Source: Anaerolineales bacterium (GTDB lineage: Bacteria; Chloroflexota; Anaerolineae; 4572-78; J111). Taken from it: a stretch of DNA of 64,000 nucleotides. The position numbers were made by a program, and so were the translations under genes. The notes under the pieces are model-generated. The model made no database searches, had not been told where the DNA came from, and saw nothing but the letters and a program-made list of their open reading frames with translations. This document shows, piece by piece, positions 9,205-17,527 of the stretch; the stretch's first letter is position 1, and each line of letters starts with the position of its first letter. The stretch spans positions 310,001 to 374,000 of the forward strand of contig JACKAU010000009.1 of NCBI GenBank assembly GCA_020634855.1, written 5' to 3'.

Positions 9205-9330
9205 CACTCATCCAGAGGAGCAGAGGGACCGGCCCTGTGAAGCTCCGGCAACCTTTCCTGAGAACAACAACGTTTATCAGGTTTTCGGTGCCAATTCCGG
9301 CAGAAGTTATACTTTCTGGAAGATGAGAGC
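9205..9330 (+). promoter_or_regulatory. SAM-I (S-box) riboswitch
   Basis: The aptamer core is recognisable from the conserved blocks: CTCATC pairing with GATGAG to close helix P1, AGAGGGACCGGCCCTGTGAA, CTCCGGCAACC and GGTGCCAATTCC followed by CAGAAG. S-adenosylmethionine binding favours termination at the hairpins just downstream, reducing metB expression when methionine supply is high. Confidence 0.93.
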
Positions 9331-9347
9331 TACCGATTCCGTGCGCC

Positions 9348-9378
9348 AAGCCTCTTCTTTCGAGAAGAGGCTTTTTTT
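9348..9378 (+). terminator. First riboswitch-linked terminator
   Basis: An 11-bp stem AAGCCTCTTCT / AGAAGAGGCTT closed by a TTCG tetraloop and followed by seven T residues. It lies 18 nt after the aptamer and is the likely expression platform. Confidence 0.85.
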
Positions 9379-9394
9379 GTGAAAGCTCGCTCGA

Positions 9395-9430
9395 ACTGGC
9401 CTCTCATCTGCCGAGAGGCCAGTTTTTTTT
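9395..9430 (+). terminator. Second tandem terminator before metB
   Basis: An 11-bp stem ACTGGCCTCTC / GAGAGGCCAGT followed by eight T residues, immediately after the first terminator and 27 nt before the metB start. Two intrinsic terminators in series in one leader are unusual. Confidence 0.8.
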
Positions 9431-9456
9431 ATTTCGCACACATCAAGGAGAGTCAA

Positions 9457-10719
9457 ATGTCAGATAAAGATCTTAGCACCCACGTTGTCCATGCTGGTGA
9501 AAAGCGCGTCAAACCGCATCACGCCATCACCACGCCGATTTCACAAACCAGCACCTATACCTTTAGGAATACGCAAGATTTGGTGGATTATATGGAAGCC
9601 AAAATGTGGGGCGATGAGATTGAACGTGAGGAGTACGGCCGCTACGGCAACCCCACCATCGCTACGGCTGAGGCTAAACTGGCTGCGCTCGACAGCGGTG
9701 AAGCGGCCTGTCTCTTCTCCAGCGGGATGGCGGCGGTCACCACCACCTTGTTTACGTTACTTTCTCAAGGCGGCCATGTCATCTTAACCGACGACTGCTA
9801 CCGCCGCACCCGCCAATTTGTCACCAAGTTTCTGGCCCGTTACGGCGTCGAGTCGACCCAAGTGCCGATGGGCGACTACGAAGCCTTGGAAGCGGCTATC
9901 CGCCCCAACACGAAAGTTATCGTGTCCGAGTCGCCCACCAATCCGTACCTGCGCGTACTGGATCTGGAAAAGATTGTGGCGATTGCCAAAAAGCATAATA
10001 TCAAAACCGTCATTGACAGCACCTTTGCCACGCCCATCAACCAGCGCCCGCTGGAATTCGGCGTCGATTTTGTGGTTCATTCGGCCACGAAATATCTGGG
10101 CGGTCATAACGATCTGCTGGCCGGGGTTGTGGTCGGGTCCGATTATATGATCGGCGCGATTAAGGAAACCCAGGCGATGCTCGGCGACGTGAGCGATCCA
10201 CACACGGCCTATTTGCTCATTCGCGGGCTGAAAACGCTCGATCTGCGGGTGAAACGGCAAAACGAAACCGCCGATAAACTGGCCCACTTCCTGGCCAAGC
10301 ACCCGGCGGTGCGGCGAGTCTACTATCCTGGCCTGGTCAGCCATCCGGAGTATGAAGTCGCCATCGAGCAGATGTCGGGTTTTGGCGGCGTGGTCAGCTT
10401 TGAACTCGATACCGATTTGGCCGGCGCGGGCCGATTTATCGATGAATTGCAAATCCCCTACATCGGACCGAGCCTCGGCGGGGTCGAGACCCTGATCGAA
10501 CAGGTCGCTCTGGTCAGCTACTATGAGTTGTCCACCGAAGAGCGCGCCGAAATTGGCATCAGCGACAGCCTAATTCGGCTGGCCGTCGGCATCGAAAGCG
10601 CCGACGATCTCCTGGCCGATCTGGCCCAAGCCCTGGATAAAGCCTTTCAAACCGAAACCTTATTTCAAAGCGTAAACGGCAGCCAGCACCTTGTGCCGGT
10701 CGTGATGCAGCGGCGTTAG
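9457..10719 (+). CDS. metB: Cystathionine gamma-synthase (PLP enzyme)
   Basis: A 420-residue Cys/Met-metabolism PLP enzyme that condenses an activated homoserine with cysteine to form cystathionine in methionine synthesis. Visible landmarks are the EYGRYGNPT substrate loop, FSSGMAAVTT, the SESPTNPYLR segment and the lysine of HSATKYLGGHND that forms the Schiff base. The sequence resembles plant-type cystathionine gamma-synthases (DCYRRTRQF, GFGGVVSFE, IPYIGPSLGG). An O-acylhomoserine sulfhydrylase activity cannot be excluded. The start is the ATG at 9457 with AAGGAGAG 4-5 nt upstream; a longer frame from 9379 would run back through the second terminator and is rejected. Expression is controlled by the SAM-I riboswitch and the two terminators directly upstream. 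Confidence 0.93.
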   Translation: MSDKDLSTHVVHAGEKRVKPHHAITTPISQTSTYTFRNTQDLVDYMEAKMWGDEIEREEYGRYGNPTIATAEAKLAALDSGEAACLFSSGMAAVTTTLFTLLSQGGHVILTDDCYRRTRQFVTKFLARYGVESTQVPMGDYEALEAAIRPNTKVIVSESPTNPYLRVLDLEKIVAIAKKHNIKTVIDSTFATPINQRPLEFGVDFVVHSATKYLGGHNDLLAGVVVGSDYMIGAIKETQAMLGDVSDPHTAYLLIRGLKTLDLRVKRQNETADKLAHFLAKHPAVRRVYYPGLVSHPEYEVAIEQMSGFGGVVSFELDTDLAGAGRFIDELQIPYIGPSLGGVETLIEQVALVSYYELSTEERAEIGISDSLIRLAVGIESADDLLADLAQALDKAFQTETLFQSVNGSQHLVPVVMQRR

Positions 10720-10788
10720 GTTGGTTGAGTAGATAGATGAATAGTTAGTTATTTAAATTTCCAACCACCAACAAAAAACAAACTATTC

Positions 10789-10823
10789 AAAAAGAGTCTG
10801 ATATCATATGTTGGACTCTTTTT
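10789..10823 (+). terminator. metB terminator
   Basis: Stem AAAAAGAGTC / GACTCTTTTT, with the T-run forming part of the 3' arm, 70 bp after the metB stop. The A-rich 5' arm makes it potentially bidirectional. Confidence 0.75.
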
Positions 10824-10944
10824 AATTATAGAAACGACAAGAACTTGATTTGTCAAGGCTATCCGGTGCTGGTTTTTGGTTAACCAGTGCCAGTCACCTG
10901 ACTTTATGGCCCCAACTTTGTGCCCCATAACTGTGTGTCTGATC

Positions 10945-10973
10945 TTGATAACTCTTACTTTATTGAGTAGTAT
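10945..10973 (+). promoter_or_regulatory. Promoter giving a leaderless endonuclease mRNA
   Basis: TTGATA at 10945-10950 and TAGTAT at 10968-10973 are 17 bp apart. The expected start of transcription falls at about 10980-10981, on the initiation codon itself. The AGGAGGT directly abutting the ATG is too close to act as a ribosome binding site. Confidence 0.55.
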
Positions 10974-10980
10974 AGGAGGT

Positions 10981-11757
10981 ATGGCCCAAGATACAGTGGA
11001 AAGAATAGAAAAACTTAGCACCGTGCTTAAGGATCTGAATTCTTGGCAGCTTGAATTGGTTGAACAAGTTGTTGAACAATTTCGTAAGCCGTACATCTCA
11101 ATTGACGGATTTGCAGAGTCAGATATAGTGAGTGAGTGTTTCTTAAATTATTTTGGAGACATTCTTAAGATACATCATACATTTTCTAAAGAAGCCTTTA
11201 CAAAAGACAAGTTTGAATATGCTCTTGAACGTGTATCAAATTTATGTAGAAACTTTGCACAACTTGCCCCACGTGGAAACCCCGGTCATGATATCACGAT
11301 AAACGGTGTCAAAATTTCTTTAAAGACCCAAGCAGACATAAATATACGAGTAAAAAAATTGCACATCTCAAAATTTATGGAGTTGGGCAAAGGAGAGTGG
11401 TCTGATTCTGTGGAGAATCTTGAAGGTTTGCGTAAGCAGTTTCTTGCTCATTTGGAAGCATATGAAAGAATATTTTCACTTCGTTGTCTTTCGAAAAAGC
11501 CCGAAAAATGGCATTACGAACTTGTTGAGATACCAAAATCTTTGCTTGACGAAGCTCGTAACGGCAATTTACGGATTGTAGGAAAAAGTTCACAAACTCC
11601 TAAACCGGGTTACTGTGATGTTACAGATGAGACCGGTGAACTAAAGTTTCAATTGTATTTTGATGGAGGGACTGAAAGAAAATTACAAATCAAGAATCTA
11701 CTCAAAAATTATTGTATTGTGCATGCAAATTGGATTTTTTCTACCGAATTGCTATAA
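10981..11757 (+). CDS. Type II restriction endonuclease (putative, ScaI-like)
   Basis: A 258-residue protein directly beside a DNA methylase and a controller gene, so it is the nuclease of a type II system. The segment GHDITINGVKISLKTQ (residues 102-117) gives D104...S113-x-K115, a plausible PD-(D/E)xK metal site, followed by HISKFMELGKGEW. I associate this pattern with the ScaI-type endonucleases, but only tentatively. The start is taken at ATG 10981; the in-frame region back to 10876 has no ribosome binding site. The gene is convergent with the methylase and overlaps its end by 6 bp. AT content is higher than in flanking housekeeping genes, consistent with horizontal acquisition. The recognition sequence is unknown. 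Confidence 0.75.
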   Translation: MAQDTVERIEKLSTVLKDLNSWQLELVEQVVEQFRKPYISIDGFAESDIVSECFLNYFGDILKIHHTFSKEAFTKDKFEYALERVSNLCRNFAQLAPRGNPGHDITINGVKISLKTQADINIRVKKLHISKFMELGKGEWSDSVENLEGLRKQFLAHLEAYERIFSLRCLSKKPEKWHYELVEIPKSLLDEARNGNLRIVGKSSQTPKPGYCDVTDETGELKFQLYFDGGTERKLQIKNLLKNYCIVHANWIFSTELL

Positions 11758-12687
11758 CCCTAACCCTTTGTTTGTAGTCGAAATTCTGTCATAAGCAATA
11801 TCAGCATAATCAGGGTTTAATTCAACTCCAATACACTTACGTTTATGTTCAATACAACTTTGTGCCACGGTACCGGAACCCAAAAATGGGTCTAGTACAA
11901 TTGTGTCGGGCTTAGAGCCTGCTAGTAGACATAACCGTACTAATTCAGGTGGAAAAACAGCGAAATGGGCCCCATTAAAACCTTCAGTATTGATTGACCA
12001 GACTGTTCGACGATTACGTAATTTGGTTTTCTCTTTTGTTGGTTCTTTTATGGCCTCATGGTCATAATAGTATTTTTCTGATTTGCTAAATAGAAACACG
12101 TATTCGTGAGACCTTGTTGGGCGATCCTTTACCGATTCTGGTTGACAATTAGGTTTATGCCAAACGATATCTGCACGAAGATACCAGCCGTCATCCTGTA
12201 AAGCCAAGGCTACCCGCCAAGGAATTCCGATTAAGTCTTTTGGTTTCAAACCGGGCGGTGTAGGGGGACGATAGGACATCGCTCTTGCTGCATTTTTTTT
12301 ATCCGTGTCTCTCCAAGTACGATTGCCACTAGTATATGAATCGCCAATATTTAGCCAGAGAGTTCCGTCACTTTTTAATGTTCTACGTACTTCTCGAAAT
12401 ATATTAACTAAATCAGAAATATATTCATCTAAAGAGTCCTCTGCACCGATTTGCCCTACAATATTATAGTCGCGCAACCCCCAGTAAGGAGGGCTAGTAA
12501 TACAACATTGAAAGGTATTATCATTAAAGTAAGTGAGCGCATAGCGAGAGTCCCCCACAATGCATTTGAAATCTTCCCCTCGACCGAGCATAAGGGAATC
12601 CAAACCATTAGTCTGGTAATGGTTTGATGAGTTTGGTTCTTTTATAAATTCTACTTTTGTAATCGGGGAAAGAACTTTTTCTGACAT
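11752..12687 (-). CDS. Site-specific DNA methyltransferase, beta class
   Basis: A 311-residue modification enzyme. Motif IV TSPPYWGLRDY near residue 65 comes before the SAM-binding motif LDPFLGSGT near residue 265, the order of beta-class amino-methylases, and SPPY favours N4-cytosine as product although N6-adenine is possible. HSYEYVF-type and HKPNCQPE segments also fit. It should protect host DNA from the endonuclease encoded convergently at 10981-11757. The ATG ending at 12687 has no clear Shine-Dalgarno. A minus-strand promoter (TTGTAA, 17 bp, TATACT) lies at 12722-12750, predicting a leader of about 27 nt. The palindromic operator 100 bp upstream separates it from the divergent controller gene. 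Confidence 0.9.
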   Translation of the reverse strand: MSEKVLSPITKVEFIKEPNSSNHYQTNGLDSLMLGRGEDFKCIVGDSRYALTYFNDNTFQCCITSPPYWGLRDYNIVGQIGAEDSLDEYISDLVNIFREVRRTLKSDGTLWLNIGDSYTSGNRTWRDTDKKNAARAMSYRPPTPPGLKPKDLIGIPWRVALALQDDGWYLRADIVWHKPNCQPESVKDRPTRSHEYVFLFSKSEKYYYDHEAIKEPTKEKTKLRNRRTVWSINTEGFNGAHFAVFPPELVRLCLLAGSKPDTIVLDPFLGSGTVAQSCIEHKRKCIGVELNPDYADIAYDRISTTNKGLGL

Positions 12688-12721
12688 AGCAAACTCGCAA
12701 GCACTGTATTTAAGTTTTCAT

Positions 12722-12750
12722 AGTATACATACGGGATGGCACCATTACAA
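12722..12750 (-). promoter_or_regulatory. Methyltransferase promoter
   Basis: On the minus strand TTGTAA (12750-12745) and TATACT (12727-12722) are 17 bp apart, upstream of the methylase start at 12687. Confidence 0.55.
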
Positions 12751-12792
12751 TTTCTTAGGTTTGTTTTATTTGGATTAATTTTCGAGCCATTG

Positions 12793-12831
12793 GTTACCAT
12801 TTTGGTCAGTACCACTGACCAAAATGGTAAC
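12793..12831. promoter_or_regulatory. 39-bp palindromic operator of the R-M system
   Basis: Perfect 18-bp arms, GTTACCATTTTGGTCAGT and ACTGACCAAAATGGTAAC, flank a 3-bp centre (ACC). The site lies between the divergent methylase and controller genes, the normal place for controller-protein boxes. It lacks a T-run and is not positioned as a terminator. Confidence 0.75.
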
Positions 12832-12884
12832 ACGACATTTTATTTTTGTCAAGAGCAGCATTGATATTACGGTAGAATTTCTAA

Positions 12885-13097
12885 ATGGAAAGATTTGGGG
12901 AAAAATTACGGGTTTTAAGAGATAGACGAGGCATCACGGTCAGGCAATTGGCCTCCATACTCGAAATCAAGTCCCACAGTCATATTGTTGGTCTTGAGGC
13001 AAATAAGCATAAACCATCGGCTGATTTAATTCTTAAGATCGCTAATTTTTTTAAAGTGACCACAGACCAATTGATGCGAGATGACTTGGAGATTTAG
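12885..13097 (+). CDS. XRE-family controller (C) protein
   Basis: A 70-residue helix-turn-helix protein (KLRVLRDRRGITVRQLASIL then HIVGLEANKHKPSADLILKIANFF) of the size and fold of restriction-modification controller proteins. Such dimers bind palindromic boxes, first activating their own gene and the nuclease and later repressing, to delay restriction until the host is methylated. A TAGAAT at 12873-12878 is placed 6 nt before the ATG with no ribosome binding site, so the transcript is probably leaderless, as in several known C genes. Unlike classical C-R operons, the endonuclease is not downstream but on the far side of the methylase. The palindrome at 12793-12831 is the obvious binding site. 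Confidence 0.8.
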   Translation: MERFGEKLRVLRDRRGITVRQLASILEIKSHSHIVGLEANKHKPSADLILKIANFFKVTTDQLMRDDLEI

Positions 13098-13167
13098 TGA
13101 TGGTAATTTAAAGTGATTTTTTTCTCATTTTCACTCAGTTTGGAAACAAGAAACATGAGAATAAAGT

Positions 13168-13204
13168 AAAAACGGAGTCCGATGGGGACTCCAGACTCCG
13201 TTTT
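13168..13204. terminator. Bidirectional terminator
   Basis: Stem AAAACGGAGTC / GACTCCGTTTT with a 14-nt loop that can itself pair. The A- and T-rich arm ends allow it to serve both the controller gene (plus) and the lipoprotein gene (minus). Confidence 0.75.
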
Positions 13205-13222
13205 GTCCTTTTAGAGGGCGTA

Positions 13223-14467
13223 CTACGACGAGATAATACTGACGTTAATCTTGCCCCCATCTTCTTGGGAAATTGATATCGTCAGGGTTGTGCCATCTTT
13301 CTCAAACGAGAGCAGTGCGGAGGATCCGGTGACCAAAGCGCCGCCGTCATCTTCAGTCCAGCCTTCACCATCCAGGCTTTGGCGATAGAACTCCACCGCC
13401 GCGTCGAGGCTCGAAGCAGAACTGTACGTGGTCATACCGGCGGCGGTAAACAACTCTTCCGCATCATCCAGAACCGGCACATCGGCCGAGGCCGGATCAG
13501 CGCCGCCGGCCATGCCGCCAAAATCGAGGCTTTGAGCGTTTTTGGCCTCAGCCGGGAGTTCTATAGAGACATCGGTATCGACTTCTAATATCTCATAAGT
13601 CAGCGTTACATCCCCAAATTCAAATAACCCCTGTTGATCGGCATCCGTCGGCCGGTAGCCCTCCATCGCCACTTCATACTTGACCACGTAGCCGCCATCC
13701 TCTGCCAGCCAAATTTTGCCATCGACCTTATCGTACGTAGCGTCCGATAAATCTTCCAGGTCCGCGGCATCGAACGTGCAAAGCTTGGCTTCGATGCCGT
13801 TGACCGTTTCTGTGCCTGAGGCGCAGTCGGCGGTGTCCGGTACTTCCAGATTCTCATCCGGCGCGAAGAAGCCCTGGCTGAACGTGTCGCTGCCGCCAGG
13901 CATCGAGATCCACTGCCCGCCCATGGCGTCGTTGTACATATAAACGGTGTCGCCCATATCGTAAACATCCATATGGTTAACGCCACCCATCTGGTCCATG
14001 GTGCTGCCTTCCACATCCATCGCCATATGTTTGGCCGCCGGCTCCTGGCTAGCCTCCAGCAAAATGTTGATCGTTCCCTGAGCCGGCTGGCCGCCCGATT
14101 GGCCATCGAACTGCATCACAAAAGAGATGCGGTATGATGATAAACTATCTAATCCCGGTGTGTCGGAAAGTTCGACGGTCTCGGTCTCAGCTGCGGCGCT
14201 TTCAACGGCTTCGTTGACTTCCTCCATGGCGGCCGGTTCGTCACTTTCCGCCGAGTCTTCGGCGGCGCTTTCGGCTTCCGTCGTAGGTTCAACCGCCGCT
14301 TTGGTTTCGGCTGTACTCTCGGTCCCGGCGACCTCTTGAGCCGGCGCTTCGGCTTCTGCCTCGGCCGGCGTGGGCGCGGCTTCTTCGCTGCTGCCGCCGG
14401 AAAGCCCGCAGGCCAGCGTTGGGATCAATAAAACGAGCATGGCCCAGATCAGAATATGTTTTCGCAT
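13223..14467 (-). CDS. Secreted lipoprotein of unknown function
   Basis: A lipoprotein of about 414 residues. The signal peptide (MRKHILIWAMLVLLIPTLAC) ends in a lipobox with the lipidated cysteine at position 20. A long linker rich in Ala, Glu, Pro and Thr follows, then a beta-rich region (SYRISFVMQFDG, then repeated substrate-like strands) resembling LppX/LprG-type folds, and a C-terminal domain beginning near DAEELFTAAGM that may be a separate small alpha/beta unit. The start at 14467 has GAGG 8 nt upstream; an earlier in-frame ATG at 14488 lacks one. It is expected to be anchored at the outer face of the membrane. A bidirectional terminator lies just past the stop. Confidence 0.8.
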   Translation of the reverse strand: MRKHILIWAMLVLLIPTLACGLSGGSSEEAAPTPAEAEAEAPAQEVAGTESTAETKAAVEPTTEAESAAEDSAESDEPAAMEEVNEAVESAAAETETVELSDTPGLDSLSSYRISFVMQFDGQSGGQPAQGTINILLEASQEPAAKHMAMDVEGSTMDQMGGVNHMDVYDMGDTVYMYNDAMGGQWISMPGGSDTFSQGFFAPDENLEVPDTADCASGTETVNGIEAKLCTFDAADLEDLSDATYDKVDGKIWLAEDGGYVVKYEVAMEGYRPTDADQQGLFEFGDVTLTYEILEVDTDVSIELPAEAKNAQSLDFGGMAGGADPASADVPVLDDAEELFTAAGMTTYSSASSLDAAVEFYRQSLDGEGWTEDDGGALVTGSSALLSFEKDGTTLTISISQEDGGKINVSIISS

Positions 14468-14845
14468 TTCATCTACCTCTTTCCTCATTTTATAAGTTTC
14501 TGTGGTATAAAGTGATAGTATGTTGTAGGCCGCAGCGCAATAAAACGACCCCTGAACTACGATTCAAGTATAACCAAGAAATCTATAATGTCACGGAGTA
14601 GTTATTTTTTTCTAGTGATGGTTTCTAGCCGGAGGGCTGATTTACTTTGTACTTTCGATCTTGCTTCTGCCGATGCGTTTGTATTAACCTAAACTGGTGG
14701 AAACAGAGCCGATAGATTAAAATTCACGGGATGGTTGAAAATTTAAGGTGTCCGACGGTTTTGGGGAACTGCGTCCAGAGCATAAAAATCACCGTAGGGA
14801 AGAGTTAAGTTTGTTCTACAAATTTTATTTTTGGTGGAGAATGAG
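14468..14845. other. Gene-free spacer
   Basis: About 380 bp between the divergent lipoprotein and cardiolipin synthase genes. I see no convincing gene, repeat or structured RNA in it. Confidence 0.5.
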
Positions 14846-16300
14846 ATGATGTTTGATTTGTTGTTGAATATTGGATATGTACTTTTGGCCATTTACATCA
14901 TTTCGGTGGCTATCTTCCTCATCTCGGAGAATCGCACGCCGCAATCTACCTTTGCCTGGCTGCTGATCCTGGTGGCCTTGCCCGTGGTTGGTCTGCTGAT
15001 CTATCTGTTTCTGGGGCGCGGCTCGCACGCCTTTAGCCAAGAGACTCAGCTAGCTAAGCAGGAAATAGGCAACGATCTGATGCGCGATACTGGCAGGCTG
15101 AAAGATCGCCAGCAGGAATACATCGACCGCATCGAACAAGAGAAGCCGGCCTCGTTCTATCGCAAAATTCTCAACCTGGTCAGCGAAAACTCTTCCTCGG
15201 CCCTGACCGGCTACAATGACGTCGAAATCTTACAGGATGCCACCATGAAATATCCCCGCTTGCTGGCGGATATTAAGGCCGCCCAAAGCAGCGTCCACCT
15301 GAATTACTACATTTGGACCGAAGATGAATTTACCCTGCAAATCAAAGAGGCGCTCATCGAACGAGCCAAAGCCGGAGTTGAGGTACGCTGCCTGTACGAC
15401 CAATCCGGCGGGATGATGAGCAAACAGTACTTGCAGGATTTGACCGATAGTGGCGTGGAAATTCACCCCTATTTGGAGTACCGCGCGCTAGGCAAGCTGC
15501 ACACGATCAACTACCGCAGCCACCGCAAAATTGCGGTTATTGACGGTAAAATTGGTTATGTGGGCGGCCTCAATCTGGACGTCGAGCAAATCAAACCGCC
15601 GGCCTTTGATCGCTGGCGCGATACCCACCTGCGTATGATCGGCGAAGCAGCTTGGGCCTTGCAAGCTAGTTTTATTGTTAGTTGGTTCAACACCACCGGC
15701 CAAAAAGTAACCGGTCAGAAATATTTTTCGGTGGTAGAGACCAAAAACTTTATGCCGGTACAAATCATCCAGTCCGGTCCGGATTCCCAGTGGAAGGCTA
15801 TCCGGCAACTTTACTTCCTGATGATCATGTCGGCGGAAAAGAAACTTTATATGCAGTCGCCCTTTTTTATTCCCGACGAAAGCATTTTGGAAGCGCTCAA
15901 AGCGACAGCCCTGGCCGGAGTGGACGTGCAGTTGATGTTTACACCGCGTGGCTCAACCTATCAGATACCCTATCGGGCGGCCCACACCTATTTCAAAGAC
16001 GTCGTTAAGGCCGGGGCCAAGGTGTATCTATACGAGGCCGGCTACTTCCACCCCAAAACGCTCAACATTGACAATTCGGTCATTTCCATTGGCACGGCCA
16101 ATATGGATATTCGCAGCTTCAGCCTGAACTACGAGACTTGCGCCGTGGTCTACGACGAGGGTAAGGCCAAGGAACTGGAAGCGCAATTCTTTGAAGATTT
16201 GAAGCATTGCCGGCAGTGGACGCTGGAAGAGTACAACAGTTACTCAGCCACGCACCGCTTTGTCGACTCGGTCTATCGTCTGACTTCACCGGTATTATAA
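14846..16300 (+). CDS. cls: Cardiolipin synthase
   Basis: A phospholipase-D-superfamily enzyme of 484 residues that joins two phosphatidylglycerols into cardiolipin at the membrane. Two N-terminal transmembrane helices (LLLNIGYVLLAIYIISVAIF and AWLLILVALPVVGLLIYLFL) precede two HKD motifs: HRKIAVIDG in the first half and HPKTLNID...GTANMD in the second. The order and length fit ClsA-type enzymes. The start is ATG at 14846, six nt after GGAG; the upstream TTG at 14831 overlaps that site. It is monocistronic as far as can be seen, with the alanine dehydrogenase gene 78 bp downstream. Confidence 0.93.
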   Translation: MMFDLLLNIGYVLLAIYIISVAIFLISENRTPQSTFAWLLILVALPVVGLLIYLFLGRGSHAFSQETQLAKQEIGNDLMRDTGRLKDRQQEYIDRIEQEKPASFYRKILNLVSENSSSALTGYNDVEILQDATMKYPRLLADIKAAQSSVHLNYYIWTEDEFTLQIKEALIERAKAGVEVRCLYDQSGGMMSKQYLQDLTDSGVEIHPYLEYRALGKLHTINYRSHRKIAVIDGKIGYVGGLNLDVEQIKPPAFDRWRDTHLRMIGEAAWALQASFIVSWFNTTGQKVTGQKYFSVVETKNFMPVQIIQSGPDSQWKAIRQLYFLMIMSAEKKLYMQSPFFIPDESILEALKATALAGVDVQLMFTPRGSTYQIPYRAAHTYFKDVVKAGAKVYLYEAGYFHPKTLNIDNSVISIGTANMDIRSFSLNYETCAVVYDEGKAKELEAQFFEDLKHCRQWTLEEYNSYSATHRFVDSVYRLTSPVL

Positions 16301-16378
16301 CATCTTTAGTCGTAACATAGGCGACCCAACACTATGGGTCATCGTCAAATTTATGTGACTTTTTTAGGGAGGATAACC

Positions 16379-17494
16379 ATGATTGTAGGAATTTTGAAAG
16401 AAATTAAAGTTGCGGAAAATCGGGTCTGTATGACCCCGGCCGGGGTTGAAGTCTTACGGCAACACGGCCACACCATCCTCGTTGAAAACAATGCCGGGGT
16501 AGCCAGCGGCTTTGAAAACAGCGACTATGTCGAACACGGCGCGCAGATTATCGACACCCCCGCCGAAATCTACGCCCGCGCCGATATGGTCATGCACGTC
16601 AAAGAACCGCAGCCGTCGGAATATGATCTCATTCGCTCCGGCCAAATCGTCTTTACTTACCTGCACCTGGCCGCCGATGAAGCGTTAACCCACGCGCTGA
16701 TTAAAAGTAATGCCGTCTGCATCGCCTATGAAACCATCCAAAAAGCGGATCGCTCGCTGCCGCTCTTAACTCCGATGAGCGAAGTTGCGGGCCGGATGGC
16801 CACCCAACAGGGCGCCAAGTATCTGGAAATGGCGCAAGGTGGGCATGGTGTTTTGTTAGGTGGCGTCCCCGGCGTCGATCCCGGTACGGTGGTCGTCATC
16901 GGCGGCGGCGTGGTGGGTATCAACGCGGCCAAGATGGCCTGTGGGTTAGGGGCTAAGGTTTACATTCTCGATAAAGACTTGGACCGGCTGCGCTATCTGT
17001 CTGACGTCATGCCCAGTAATTGTTTCCCCTTGATGTCCAGCCCGGCTACCATCCGCAAGCTGGTCAAAGAAGCCGATGTCGTTATCGGCGCGGTGCTGGT
17101 GGCCGGTGCAAAGGCGCCTCGCTTGGTTACTCGCGAAATGTTGAAAACAATGAAAAAAGGCGCGGTGATGGTCGATGTGGCCATCGATCAAGGGGGCTGC
17201 TTTGAAACATCCAAGGCCACTACCCACACCGATCCCATTTACACCGTTGATGGCGTGGTTCACTACTGCGTAGCGAATATGCCGGGCGCGGTCGCCAAAA
17301 CGTCGACCATTGCCCTGACTAATGCCACTCTGCCCTATGCGGTCGAGATTGCCGACAAGGGCTGGCAGCGGGCGATGCGGGAGAGCAATGAAATCAAACT
17401 CGGAGCCAACATCATCGATGGACAGGTGACTTATCAAGCGGTCGCCGAGGCATTTGATTTGGACTATGTCGCTGTCGATCAATTTCTGAGTTAA
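16379..17494 (+). CDS. ald: Alanine dehydrogenase
   Basis: A 371-residue NAD-dependent enzyme converting L-alanine to pyruvate and ammonia. The N-terminus MIVGILKEIKVAENRVCMTPAG, the KEPQPSEYDLI substrate region and the nucleotide-binding VVVIGGGVVGINAA loop are characteristic, as is the VDVAIDQGGCFETS segment. The start at 16379 follows AGGGAGGA, giving the standard family N-terminus; an upstream ATG at 16334 is rejected. It is convergent with the kynB-like gene. Confidence 0.95.
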   Translation: MIVGILKEIKVAENRVCMTPAGVEVLRQHGHTILVENNAGVASGFENSDYVEHGAQIIDTPAEIYARADMVMHVKEPQPSEYDLIRSGQIVFTYLHLAADEALTHALIKSNAVCIAYETIQKADRSLPLLTPMSEVAGRMATQQGAKYLEMAQGGHGVLLGGVPGVDPGTVVVIGGGVVGINAAKMACGLGAKVYILDKDLDRLRYLSDVMPSNCFPLMSSPATIRKLVKEADVVIGAVLVAGAKAPRLVTREMLKTMKKGAVMVDVAIDQGGCFETSKATTHTDPIYTVDGVVHYCVANMPGAVAKTSTIALTNATLPYAVEIADKGWQRAMRESNEIKLGANIIDGQVTYQAVAEAFDLDYVAVDQFLS

Positions 17495-17527
17495 CGAGCC
17501 GAATTTGAAGTAAGGCGAAGAAATGCT

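Noticed and set aside
9379..9456. Longer N-terminus for metB
   Set aside because: It would translate through the second terminator hairpin; the ATG at 9457 has a proper ribosome binding site and the family N-terminus.
9784..10452. Antisense frame of 222 codons inside metB
   Set aside because: It is a shadow of a codon-biased gene with no start signal or family resemblance. Many similar shadows occur on the strand opposite to the GC-rich genes.
10974..10980. AGGAGGT as ribosome binding site of the endonuclease
   Set aside because: It abuts the ATG with about one base of spacing, too short for use; the -10 box position instead suggests leaderless translation.
10749..11096. Antisense frame of 115 codons overlapping the endonuclease start
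   Set aside because: No ribosome binding site and it overlaps the endonuclease promoter and N-terminus; the plus-strand gene has recognisable motifs.
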